A stretch of 64,000 nt of DNA, taken from assembly GCA_965220285.1 (NCBI GenBank), contig OZ244818.1, forward strand, positions 2,046,001-2,110,000. The letters are read 5' to 3'. The position numbers were made by a program, and so were the translations under genes. The notes under the pieces are model-generated. The model searched no databases. It saw only the letters and a list, made by a program, of their open reading frames with translations, and was not told where the DNA came from. This stretch comes from Bin5 sp009843665 (GTDB taxonomy: Bacteria; Chloroflexota; Anaerolineae; Caldilineales; Caldilineaceae). Below, piece by piece: positions 42,498 to 50,656 of the stretch. Position 1 is the stretch's first letter; every line of letters starts with the position of its first letter.

Positions 42498-44069
42498 ATG
42501 TATGCCAATAGGCCAAAACTGTTTGTCTTTGCAATCGTCGTTTTCGCGATCCTGCTGGCCGCGTGTCAGCCGGTGGCGACGGAGCCGATGATGGATGAGT
42601 CGGGAAGCATGCTGCCGCTGGAGAAGGTGCGCTTCGGTCTGCCGGGCGCGCTGACACATTTCGATCCGGCGCTGCCGGGCGAGACGTCGGAAGGCTCGAC
42701 GATTAAACTGATCAGCGGGCAGCTGCTGCGTCTTGATCAGTACGGTGTGCCGCAGCCGGACCTGGCCGAATCGATGGATGTTTCGGAGGATGGCCTGGTC
42801 TATACGTTCACGCTGCGTGAGAACCTGATGTACTCGGATGGTACGCCGGTTACGGTCGGGGATATTGTCTACACCTGGGAGCGGATCAAGGACGCGCCGC
42901 CGACCGATAAAGGCCCGATTGCCAATGTCGTCAGCGTGGAGGCAACGGATGACAGAACGGTGGTGTGGACGTTGAGCATAGCCGAACCGTCGCTCCCGTT
43001 CTGGTTTGGACGCACCGGCTTCTCGGTCCATCCCGAGGCGCAGGTAGAGGCCGACCCGGACGGCTATTTCCGCAGCCCGGTCAGCGCCGGCCCCTACTAC
43101 GTTGCCGCGGGCGAGCCCGGCGACCCGGTGGTGACGCTGAAGGAGAATCCCAACTACCAGCTCGGTCCGATGGCGGTGAAGGAGCTTGAGTTGCACTGGG
43201 TGCCCGACCCAACCTCGCGCTCGCTGCTGCTGGCCACCGGCCAGCTGGACTACGTTTACGAGCTGCCGCCGCAGGCGCGTGACACCTTCCCGCCGGAGGT
43301 TGAGACCTTCGTCGTGGCGCTGGGTGGAGTTTTTCACTTGAGCATCAACCAGCAGATCTCCGAAGATCACTGTCTGTCGAACCGCGACGTGCGCGAGGCG
43401 ATTTCGCTGGCCATCGATCGGTCCGAGATCAACGATCGGGCGTTGTTGGGGATTTCGCCGCCGGTAATCGGGTACTTCTACACCGGCCAACCGCTGGACG
43501 TCGGCATTCTGCCGAACGGCGGCGCGCAGGACCTGGAGGCGGCCAAGGCGCTGATGGCGAACACGCCGTGGGCGGACGGCGGCTGCTCCTTCACTGTGAC
43601 GACCTACGGGCCGCGGCCGGGCTATGTGGAAGGGATCCTGGTGTTCGCGGAGCAGCTGAAGGCACTGAACATGGAGGTGACGCCGGACGGTCAGGAGGTT
43701 GGCGTAGCGCTGGATATCATGGCCAACTCGCCTGACTATCACGCGGGCTGGGCCGTGACCGGCAACAACGGCGGGCCGCCGGAGAGCTACCTGCGCAACC
43801 AGTTCCTGGACGGCTTCTGGGCGCAGCGGTCACGCATCGACGATGCGGAGATGAAGCGGCTGTTCGATGAGCTGGGCCAGACGGTAGACCAGGGCGCCCG
43901 CGAGGACCTGATCCGCCAGATCCAGTACCGGGGCTACGAGGTGCAGTCGATCATCCCCTGCTGTGAACGCTCGGTGATGGGCGGCAGCCGCGTCGGTCAG
44001 AATGCGGTCAGGACGGTGACGGGCGCCTCGCACTTCATCGTCGTGCCCCTGGCGGACGTAGAACAGTAA
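42498..44069 (+). CDS. Family-5 ABC transporter substrate-binding lipoprotein 2
   Basis: A 523-residue SBP_bac_5 lipoprotein with signal FAIVVFAILLAAC (lipidated Cys near residue 22). LAESMDVSEDGLVYTFTLRENLMYSDGTPVT and DVREAISLAIDRSEI are class marks. AAGGAGGAG lies before ATG 42498. It heads a second full peptide-type ABC operon (44261-48427). It is clearly diverged from the binding protein at 33838, so the two systems probably carry different ligands. Confidence 0.93.
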   Translation: MYANRPKLFVFAIVVFAILLAACQPVATEPMMDESGSMLPLEKVRFGLPGALTHFDPALPGETSEGSTIKLISGQLLRLDQYGVPQPDLAESMDVSEDGLVYTFTLRENLMYSDGTPVTVGDIVYTWERIKDAPPTDKGPIANVVSVEATDDRTVVWTLSIAEPSLPFWFGRTGFSVHPEAQVEADPDGYFRSPVSAGPYYVAAGEPGDPVVTLKENPNYQLGPMAVKELELHWVPDPTSRSLLLATGQLDYVYELPPQARDTFPPEVETFVVALGGVFHLSINQQISEDHCLSNRDVREAISLAIDRSEINDRALLGISPPVIGYFYTGQPLDVGILPNGGAQDLEAAKALMANTPWADGGCSFTVTTYGPRPGYVEGILVFAEQLKALNMEVTPDGQEVGVALDIMANSPDYHAGWAVTGNNGGPPESYLRNQFLDGFWAQRSRIDDAEMKRLFDELGQTVDQGAREDLIRQIQYRGYEVQSIIPCCERSVMGGSRVGQNAVRTVTGASHFIVVPLADVEQ

Positions 44070-44260
44070 TTGGTCATCTGCGGCTCGCGGTCGGTAGAGG
44101 CCGCGAGCCGCGCGGCTGCGAGCGTGGGACGCAAAGAACGTCCCGGCGCAAGCAGCAAAAAATGGGGAGTGGGCGAGATGGCCAGACAGACAGAACCCGC
44201 ACCGGGTCGTCGCGGAGCGGCCGTCCTCGCTCTTCTCTCTCCTCCTTCCTCACTCCTGCG

Positions 44261-45241
44261 ATGACGTCATCACCCGGCGGTATTGGCGCAAGGACGCTGC
44301 GCCTGCTCAGGCATCCCGTACTGCGGCGGCTGGCGCAGGCGTTCTTCGTCGCCTTCCTGCTGATGGTCTTCGCCTTCCTGCTGATCCGGTTGATTCCCGG
44401 CGATCCGGCGATGATCCTGCTGGGGGATGAGGCGAGGGAGGAGGATGTGCTTGCCTACCGTAAGCTGCTGGGGATCGACGGATCGATTCCGAGTCAGTTC
44501 GGGCGCTACGTCGCCAACCTGGTGCGCGGCGACTTCGGTGTTTCGATCCGTTCGCGGGAGCCGGTGCTGTCGATTGTGGGCAAGCGGCTGCCGGTCTCGC
44601 TGTGGCTGACGGTTACGACCATCGTCATGACCGTGGGGCTGGCGCTGCCACTGGGCGTCGCGGCCGCGCTCTACCGCCGTACATGGTTCGGACATGCCTT
44701 TCAGATCGGCGCGTCGGTGATGGTGGCGACGCCGGTCTTTTTTTCGGGGCTGCTGCTGATCCTGCTGTTCGCGGTCCAGGTCAATTTGGCGCCTATCGCC
44801 GGCTATCATGCCGGATTCCCGGCGAACCTCTATTATCTGTGGCTGCCGGCGCTGACGATCAACTTTGTCCTGGTGCCGGTCCTCTCCCGCATTCTGCAAT
44901 CTTCGATTGTGGAGACGAGCTCCGAGGAGTTCGTGGAGGCCGCGATCATTCGCGGCACGCAGGGCTGGCGCTTCTACTGGCGCTATCTGCTGCGGCCGTC
45001 ACTGGCGCCGACGATCGCCGCGCTGGGGTACTTTGCGGCGACGGTGGTGAGCTATGCGGTTATCATTGAAATCATCTTCAATCTGCCGGGACTTGGTATG
45101 ACACTGGTCGACGCGGTGCGCAACCGCGATTACCCGCTGGTGCAGGGGATTGTGTTCCTGAGCGGTCTGCTGGTGGTGGGGCTGACGTTCATGGCGGACC
45201 TGGTCAACGGCTGGCTGGACCCGCGGGCGAAGATACGATGA
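44261..45241 (+). CDS. Dipeptide/oligopeptide-type ABC permease (DppB-like) 2
   Basis: A 326-residue inner-membrane permease with about six helices, LIRLIPGDPAMILLGDEA after helix 1, GRYVANLVRGDFGVSIRSREPV, and coupling loop FVEAAIIRGTQGWRFYWRYLLRPS. The start is uncertain: ATG 44261 gives the shortest sensible N-terminus but lacks a clear ribosome site; in-frame codons upstream encode low-complexity Arg/Ser residues. The stop overlaps the next gene's ATG (ATGA), so the two permeases are coupled. Confidence 0.92.
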   Translation: MTSSPGGIGARTLRLLRHPVLRRLAQAFFVAFLLMVFAFLLIRLIPGDPAMILLGDEAREEDVLAYRKLLGIDGSIPSQFGRYVANLVRGDFGVSIRSREPVLSIVGKRLPVSLWLTVTTIVMTVGLALPLGVAAALYRRTWFGHAFQIGASVMVATPVFFSGLLLILLFAVQVNLAPIAGYHAGFPANLYYLWLPALTINFVLVPVLSRILQSSIVETSSEEFVEAAIIRGTQGWRFYWRYLLRPSLAPTIAALGYFAATVVSYAVIIEIIFNLPGLGMTLVDAVRNRDYPLVQGIVFLSGLLVVGLTFMADLVNGWLDPRAKIR

Positions 45242-46113
45242 CAGCCGGAAGCCCAAGCATCTCGCCTGCCGGCCGTCTGCGCCAGGTTGAATTGCGGCGC
45301 CACTGGCGTCAGCTCAACGCCGAAAGCCGTTGGGGCGTGGTCATCCTGGCGCTTATCCTCGTTCTGAGCGTTTTTGTCCCTCTTCTGAGTCCCAATGACC
45401 CCTACGGATTCGTCGATCAGCCGCTGCAGCCGCCCAGTGCGGCGTTTCTGTTCGGCACCGATCACCTGGGGCGCGATCTGCTGGTGCGGGTGTTTGCGGC
45501 GGCGCGGCTTGACATTGCGCTGGCGATACTGGGCGTCAGTGTTCCGATCGTGATCGGTACCTTCATCGGTACGCTGGCGGGGACGACGCGCAACCGCGTC
45601 GCGGAGACCGTGTGGGACGGGCTTGTGAACGCGTTGACGGCTTTCCCGGAGATCATCCTGGTGCTGGGAATCGTGGCGATGGTGGGGGCGGACATCCGCG
45701 GGCTGCTGATCGCCATCTGGATCTCGCGCTGGGCCCAGTATGCCCGCATCGCGCGCGCCAAGTCTCTGGCGCTGCGGGACGCGGAGTTCGTGCAGGCGGC
45801 GCAGGTGCTGGGCTATTCGCAGCTGCGTATCCTCGTCCGCCATATCATGCCGAACGTTTTTTCGGAGGCGCTGGCCTATGCGCTGAGCGACTTCATCTTC
45901 ATCATTGTCATCATCGGCGGCCTCTCTTTTCTGGGTCTGGGCGTAACGCCACCCACGCCGGAGTGGGGTGCGATGCTGGCGGAGGGGCGGCTGTATCTGC
46001 GGACGGAGCCGTGGCTGATTTTGTTTCCCGGTTTTTTCCTTTCGTTGACGGCTATCGGCGTGGCGCTGCTGGCGCGGGGATTGGAGCGGATCAGCAAGGG
46101 GGAGGATGAGTGA
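45238..46113 (+). CDS. Dipeptide/oligopeptide-type ABC permease (DppC-like) 2
   Basis: A 291-residue permease of the DppC class: FGTDHLGRDLLVRVFAAARLDIALA, five to six helices, coupling loop FVQAAQVLGYSQLRILVRHIMPN and the terminal GLGVTPPTPEWGAMLAEGR. It overlaps the upstream permease by ATGA. In contrast to the first transporter it is not fused to the ATPase; 160 bp of repeats separate it from the next gene. Confidence 0.94.
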   Translation: MTAGSPSISPAGRLRQVELRRHWRQLNAESRWGVVILALILVLSVFVPLLSPNDPYGFVDQPLQPPSAAFLFGTDHLGRDLLVRVFAAARLDIALAILGVSVPIVIGTFIGTLAGTTRNRVAETVWDGLVNALTAFPEIILVLGIVAMVGADIRGLLIAIWISRWAQYARIARAKSLALRDAEFVQAAQVLGYSQLRILVRHIMPNVFSEALAYALSDFIFIIVIIGGLSFLGLGVTPPTPEWGAMLAEGRLYLRTEPWLILFPGFFLSLTAIGVALLARGLERISKGEDE

Positions 46114-46119
46114 TCAGGT

Positions 46120-46200
46120 TGATCCGCGAAGGCACGCGAAGGGGCGCGAAGGGTCCGCAAGCAACAACCAGGGCACCCACAAGGGGTGCCCCTACGGTAG
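46120..46200. repeat. Two palindromic/dispersed repeats inside the transporter operon
   Basis: 46120-46157 is a GATCCGCGAAGGCACGCGAA-type repeat of CGCGAAG units, seen again at 60721-60793. About 46169-46195 is the hairpin GGGCACCC-ACAAG-GGGTGCCC followed by CTACGG, a type of element that I recall from many bacterial genomes. Both lie between permease and ATPase genes of one operon. Confidence 0.75.
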
Positions 46201-46275
46201 GCGGCCCGGCCTGGGAGAGGTCGTCAAGGGCAGGCGCATGTTTGCGTTTTCTTTTGCCGATAGGGGGAGAGTGAG

Positions 46276-47265
46276 ATAGAGCCTCTGCTGGAAGTCAAGG
46301 AGCTGTGCATCAGTTTTGGCAAGCGCGGGGGGAGGAAGCTTCCGGTGATCGACGCTGCCAATCTCATTCTGGACCGGCGGCAGGCGGTTGGGATCGTGGG
46401 CGAGTCGGGTTCGGGCAAGACGATGTTGTGCCGGGCGCTGATCGGGACACTGCCGCGTCACGGTGCGGAGATCGTTTCGGGCACGGTTCGCTTTGACGGG
46501 CAGGAGCTGGCGGGCGCGCCGGAGCGGGTCTGGCGCGGCATTCGCGGTCGGGAGATCGGGTACATCCCGCAGAGTTCGCTGGCGGGGCTCAATCCTGTGC
46601 TGACGGTCGAGACACAGCTGGTGGAGTCGATCGCGGCGGCGGGGTCGATGAGCCGCCAGCAGGCCAGGGAGGAGGCGGTTGCACTGATCGAAAGGGTACA
46701 GATCCCGAGGGCGGAACAGGTGCTCAAGGCGCGGTCGCACGAGCTTTCCGGGGGTATGCGGCAGCGGGTCATGATCGCGGCGGCGATCGCCCAGGGGCCC
46801 AAGCTCCTGATTGCGGACGAGCCGACGACGGCTCTTGACGTAACCATCCAGCGCGAGATTCTGAACCTGATCACGCAGCTGCGCCAGGAGCTGAACATGG
46901 CGCTGATCCTGGTCTCGCATGATCTGGCGGTGATCGAGGAGGTGTGCGACGAGGTGATGGTGATGTACGCGGGCGCGTCGGTGGAGGCGGGGCCGGTGGC
47001 GGCGCTGTCGAAGGCGCCCCGCCACCCCTACACACGGGCGCTGCGCGTCTCGCGCGTCGACCGGGCGGTGCCGGGGGAGGACCTGGAGGCGATTCCGGGT
47101 GATGCGGCGTCGGTTGGCTCGTGGCCGGCGGGGTGCCGCTTCTGGCCGCGCTGTGCGCTGGCGGACGAGGCGTGCCGGCGCGATGCGCAGCCGGCACTGA
47201 TGCCGGCTGGGGAACAGCTTTCGGCCTGTATTCACGCGGAACGCATGGTGGAATTGGAACTGTAG
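46276..47265 (+). CDS. Oligopeptide-type ABC ATP-binding protein (DppD-like), non-ATG start
   Basis: An ATPase of about 329 residues: GESGSGKTM (Walker A), QSSLAGLNP, LSGGMRQRV, LLIADEPTTALDV, H-loop SHD, and the C-terminal cysteines (AGCRFWPRCALADEAC). The normal N-terminal strand (EPLLEVKELCISFGK) is encoded upstream of the first GTG (46345), but the frame has no ATG or GTG there before a TAG at 46261. ATA 46276, seven bases after GGGGGAG, or CTG 46285 are the possible starts; ATA may be a mutated ATG. Starting at 46345 would delete part of the nucleotide-binding fold. Confidence 0.88.
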   Translation: MEPLLEVKELCISFGKRGGRKLPVIDAANLILDRRQAVGIVGESGSGKTMLCRALIGTLPRHGAEIVSGTVRFDGQELAGAPERVWRGIRGREIGYIPQSSLAGLNPVLTVETQLVESIAAAGSMSRQQAREEAVALIERVQIPRAEQVLKARSHELSGGMRQRVMIAAAIAQGPKLLIADEPTTALDVTIQREILNLITQLRQELNMALILVSHDLAVIEEVCDEVMVMYAGASVEAGPVAALSKAPRHPYTRALRVSRVDRAVPGEDLEAIPGDAASVGSWPAGCRFWPRCALADEACRRDAQPALMPAGEQLSACIHAERMVELEL

Positions 47266-47300
47266 GAGACGGGATATGGCTGTTCGCACCCGGGGGGTTC

Positions 47301-47360
47301 CTATTTCTTTGTCTGAATCAGGATTTGCAGGATTTTTTTGGATTTTCAGGATGGCTGCGG
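47301..47360. repeat. CAGGATTT-type repeat
   Basis: Units around ATCAGGATTTGCAGGATTTT and GGATTTTCAGGAT directly after the ATPase gene; a degenerate repeat of CAGGAT units resembling ones that I recall from other bacterial genomes. Confidence 0.6.
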
Positions 47361-47368
47361 CCTGGAAC

Positions 47369-47651
47369 TGCAGTGGATAGTGGATTGAGGAAGCTCACTC
47401 CCATTTTGGGGTGCACACGTCGCCGGCGCCAGTCAGGCTTTCGTGGAATCGCTATTGGTTGGGGGCGGGCGCACGGTCGGACAGGGGTATTGCTGCGAAA
47501 GCGGCACGACGGTCGCAAGGCATGTTTTTGGAGGGGGCGTTGCGGGGGCGGAGCCCCCGCACAAGGGAGGGCCGAATAGGCCCGACCGCCCAGAATTGCA
47601 GTGGTCAGTAGTCAGAGGATTAAGGAAGCTCACCCCTATTTTGGGATGCAC
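47369..47651. repeat. Composite repeat inserted between two ATPase genes (copy C)
   Basis: Two direct repeats, 47369-47415 and 47595-47651 (TGCAGTGG..., GAGGAAGCTCAC or AAGGAAGCTCAC, ATTTTGGG, TGCAC), flank 180 bp that contain the GC-hairpin core (47534-47592). The right direct repeat ends two bases before the ATG of the next ATPase gene, so the element supplies that gene's whole 5' region. 388 bp separate the two ATPase genes in all. Confidence 0.8.
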
Positions 47652-47653
47652 CC

Positions 47654-48427
47654 ATGGACGGTCCGTTATTGGAGGGGAAGGATATTTCGGTTACGTTCGG
47701 GCGCGGAGCGGAGGCTTTCGACGCGGTGCGCGGGGCAAACGTCACCGTGCATGGCGGCGAGGCGGTGGGCATTGTGGGCGAGAGCGGGAGCGGGAAGACG
47801 ACGCTGGCGCGGACGCTGGTGGGTCTGCAGAGGCCGAGCGCGGGGGAAGTACGGCTGGAGGGGCAGCCGATCTTCAGCGCGGGGAGCGAGCAGCGCATGC
47901 CGAGAAGCGAGCGCTGGAAGACGCAGATGATCTTCCAGGACCCCTACTCATCGCTCAACCCGCGCATGAGGGTGTGGCAGGCGGTGGCGGAGGCGGTGCA
48001 GGTGTGGAAGAGTCTTCCGGGCGCGGAGGCGAGGGTGCAGGCGCTGCGGCTGCTGAATGCGATGGGCATCAGCGACGACCAGGCGCGGCAGTTTCCCAAA
48101 TCGCTGTCGGGCGGGCAGCGGCAACGGGTGAGTGTGGCGCGGGCGCTGGCGCCAGACCCGAAGGTGCTGATCGCGGACGAGCCGACTTCGTCGATCGACC
48201 AGTCGGCGCAGGCGCAGCTGTTGAATCTACTGCGCCGGCTGCAAACGGAGCGGGGGCTGGCGATCATCTTCATTTCGCACGACCTGGGGCTGGTGCGCTA
48301 TCTGACATCACGCGTTTACGTGATGCAGAAGGGCGATATCGTGGAGACGGGGAAGACCCAAGCCGTTATGGAGCAGCCGCAACATTCTTACACTCAACTG
48401 CTTATCGACTCGATTCCGGGACGTTGA
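47654..48427 (+). CDS. Oligopeptide-type ABC ATP-binding protein (DppF-like) 2
   Basis: A 257-residue ATPase: GESGSGKTT, FQDPYSSLNP, LSGGQRQRVS, LIADEPTSSIDQ, H-loop SHD. It is shorter than usual and lacks the C-terminal oligo_HPY cysteine region that both other DppF/DppD proteins here keep. Its ATG immediately follows the repeat module and has no recognisable ribosome site, so translation may be weak or start differently. It completes the second transporter. Confidence 0.9.
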   Translation: MDGPLLEGKDISVTFGRGAEAFDAVRGANVTVHGGEAVGIVGESGSGKTTLARTLVGLQRPSAGEVRLEGQPIFSAGSEQRMPRSERWKTQMIFQDPYSSLNPRMRVWQAVAEAVQVWKSLPGAEARVQALRLLNAMGISDDQARQFPKSLSGGQRQRVSVARALAPDPKVLIADEPTSSIDQSAQAQLLNLLRRLQTERGLAIIFISHDLGLVRYLTSRVYVMQKGDIVETGKTQAVMEQPQHSYTQLLIDSIPGR

Positions 48428-48484
48428 AACGGTAGTGGCTCACTGCAGATGCAAGTGCTTGCCACAGAGTGATAGGGAGGATCC

Positions 48485-49717
48485 ATGGTTATGAACAGCT
48501 TTTCCTCGCTTGATCAGCTTCTGATCTCGCCCGACATACTCAGCGATCCGTACCCCATCTACCGCCAGCTGCGCGAACAGGATCCGGTCCACTGGAGCGA
48601 TGCCTGGGGTTGTTGGGTGTTGACGCGCTACGCCGACGTAATTGCGGTACTGCGCGACTATCGCCGCTTTACCAACGTGGGGCGCATCGCCGCGTTTCTG
48701 GACCAGCTGCCGGAGGGCGTGCGCGAGCAGATCCGTCCACTCTACGACAACTTCACGGTGGGGATGCCGAACACCGACCCGCCGGAGCATACGCGGGTGC
48801 GGGGGCTGGTGAACACGGCCTTTAGTGCACGCGTGGTAGAGGGTATGCGGCCGCGTGTGCAGGAGATCGTAGACGAACTGCTTGATCAGGCTGCAGGGGG
48901 CGGCGCCATGGAGGTGATCGGCAGTTTCGCCTACCCGCTGCCGGCGATCGTGATCGCTGAAACGCTGGGCGTACCGGCGGAGGACCGTGACCAGTTCAAG
49001 GCGTGGTCGGATGACATCGTCGCTTTTCATGGCACAGGGCGCCCACATATCGAGACGATCATGAAGAGCACGGCGGCGCTGCTTGAAACCAAGGCGTGGC
49101 TCCTGCAGTTGATCGAGGCGCGGCGGAAACAGCCGGAGGACGACCTGATCAGCGCGCTGGTGGCTGCGGAGGAGCGGGGTGAAATGCTGAGCGAGACCGA
49201 ACTGGTAGCAACCTGCATCACGCTGCTGACAGCCGGTCATGAGACGACCACCGGACTGATCGGGAACGGGTTGCTGGCGCTGCTGCGCCATCCGGATCAG
49301 TTGCGCATGTTGCGGGAGAACCCGGACTTGATCGGAACGGCAGTGGAAGAGTTTCTGCGCTTCGACACTTCGTTCCTGCGCGCGTGGCGATTGACCGCAG
49401 AAGATGTCGAGATCGGTGGTAAGCGGATTCCCAAGGGGCAGACGCTTTCGCTGATGCTGGGGGCGGCAAACAGGGACCCTGCGCATTTTGAAGATCCCGA
49501 CCGGCTGGATATCACGCGTGACCCGAACCTGCACACATCTTTCGGCTGGGGCATCCACTTCTGCGCGGGTGCGCCGCTGGCGCGCCGCGAGGCCGAGATC
49601 GCGTTCAACACCCTGCTGCGCCGGTTTCCAGACATGAGACTGAACGAGGCGGGCGTCGAATGGCAGCAGAACAACACCTTTCACAATCTGAAGAGCTTGC
49701 CGGTCATTTTGCAGTAG
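48485..49717 (+). CDS. Cytochrome P450
   Basis: A 410-residue soluble bacterial P450 monooxygenase. I-helix AGHETTTGL (acid-alcohol pair replaced by Glu-Thr as usual), K-helix ExxR in EEFLRFD..LRAWR region, and the heme loop FGWGIHFCAGAPLARREAEIAF with the axial cysteine. N-terminus DPYPIYRQLREQDPVHW is typical of hydroxylases that act on macrolide- or terpenoid-like or xenobiotic substrates. GGGAGGATCC precedes the ATG. No ferredoxin or reductase gene is adjacent, so electron partners are encoded elsewhere. Confidence 0.96.
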   Translation: MVMNSFSSLDQLLISPDILSDPYPIYRQLREQDPVHWSDAWGCWVLTRYADVIAVLRDYRRFTNVGRIAAFLDQLPEGVREQIRPLYDNFTVGMPNTDPPEHTRVRGLVNTAFSARVVEGMRPRVQEIVDELLDQAAGGGAMEVIGSFAYPLPAIVIAETLGVPAEDRDQFKAWSDDIVAFHGTGRPHIETIMKSTAALLETKAWLLQLIEARRKQPEDDLISALVAAEERGEMLSETELVATCITLLTAGHETTTGLIGNGLLALLRHPDQLRMLRENPDLIGTAVEEFLRFDTSFLRAWRLTAEDVEIGGKRIPKGQTLSLMLGAANRDPAHFEDPDRLDITRDPNLHTSFGWGIHFCAGAPLARREAEIAFNTLLRRFPDMRLNEAGVEWQQNNTFHNLKSLPVILQ

Positions 49718-49758
49718 CTTTGGCGCCGATCGCGGAGGCGGGCGGAGGAGGTAGGCCC

Positions 49759-50091
49759 ATGAAATGCTATGGTCTGACCATCAATTTGAGGGATGATCCG
49801 GAGGTCATCGAAGAGTACAAGGCGTACCACCGGGATGTCTGGCCGGAGGTGCTGGAACAGGCCCGTAACCTGGGCATCCTCAAGACGAGGATATTCCTGA
49901 GTGGCCGGCGCCTGTTCATGTACATCGAGACGGAAGACGGGTTCGACTTTGGCCGCGCCTTTTCTGCGCCCGGGGCCGAGGCTGCACGGTTGCGGGCGTG
50001 GGACGACCTGATGCGCGGCTTCCAGGAACCGGCGCCGGAGGCACAGGCGGGCGAATGGTGGGCGCAGATGGAGCTTGTGCATTCGGCCTGA
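49759..50091 (+). CDS. L-rhamnose mutarotase-like protein (RhaM/DUF718)
   Basis: A 110-residue ferredoxin-like-fold protein: YGLTINLRDDPEVIEEYKAYHRDVWPEV and the C-terminal WWAQMELVH. The family interconverts alpha and beta anomers of L-rhamnose; related members serve L-fucose or other deoxy sugars. GGAGGAGG precedes ATG 49759. Its place before dehydrogenase, RraA-like and sugar ABC transporter genes supports a role in sugar uptake and catabolism. Confidence 0.88.
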   Translation: MKCYGLTINLRDDPEVIEEYKAYHRDVWPEVLEQARNLGILKTRIFLSGRRLFMYIETEDGFDFGRAFSAPGAEAARLRAWDDLMRGFQEPAPEAQAGEWWAQMELVHSA

Positions 50092-50204
50092 GACGCGGGC
50101 GCCCGGCAAGGTGCAGCGCATTGAACAGTTTCGAATCGCCGGTCATGCCGCAGCCTGGCGGGCCGGTCTGTCAATAAACGAATGTCCTTGAGGAGGATGA
50201 AACG

Positions 50205-50591
50205 ATGTTTGAAATCATAGACAACCATGTCTCGGTGGATGTCGCTGACCTGGAGGCAACGAGAAGCTACCTGGAAGAACATTGCGGTCTGACCAAGCTG
50301 AGAGAGGTCAACCGGCCGGGGCTTACGATTGCCTGGTACCCGGGTCTGGAGTTGTGGCAGGCGACCGATGACGCGGCGCCGGGCATTGTGAAGCACGTCG
50401 CCTGGCAGGTTGACGACATCGACGCCGCGGTCGCCGATCTGAAGGCGACGGGGGTCACTTTTGACACGGAGGAGATCCAGCAGATCGACGTAGACGTGGT
50501 GGACACGGGCGAGATTGTGCGCTATATATTTTTTTCAACGCCGGTCGGATTGCAGGGCGAACTATATGAAGTAAAGCCGCCGTCCGACTGA
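50205..50591 (+). CDS. VOC-superfamily (glyoxalase-like) protein 1
   Basis: A 128-residue protein with two beta-alpha-beta-beta-beta units of the vicinal oxygen chelate fold: DNHVSVDVADLEATRSYLEEHCGL, then VKHVAWQVDDIDAAVADLKATGV and IFFSTPVGLQGELYEV. The metal-ligand pattern His/His/Glu is plausible (NHVSV, KHVAW, GELYE). The activity is unresolved: lyase, epimerase or dioxygenase types exist. GAGGAGGATG precedes ATG 50205. Confidence 0.88.
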   Translation: MFEIIDNHVSVDVADLEATRSYLEEHCGLTKLREVNRPGLTIAWYPGLELWQATDDAAPGIVKHVAWQVDDIDAAVADLKATGVTFDTEEIQQIDVDVVDTGEIVRYIFFSTPVGLQGELYEVKPPSD

Positions 50592-50656
50592 GCCTCAACG
50601 GCCGCTAACCGGCGGCCAGACACCCATCACTGGCCGCTGGCCACAAAGGAAATGAC

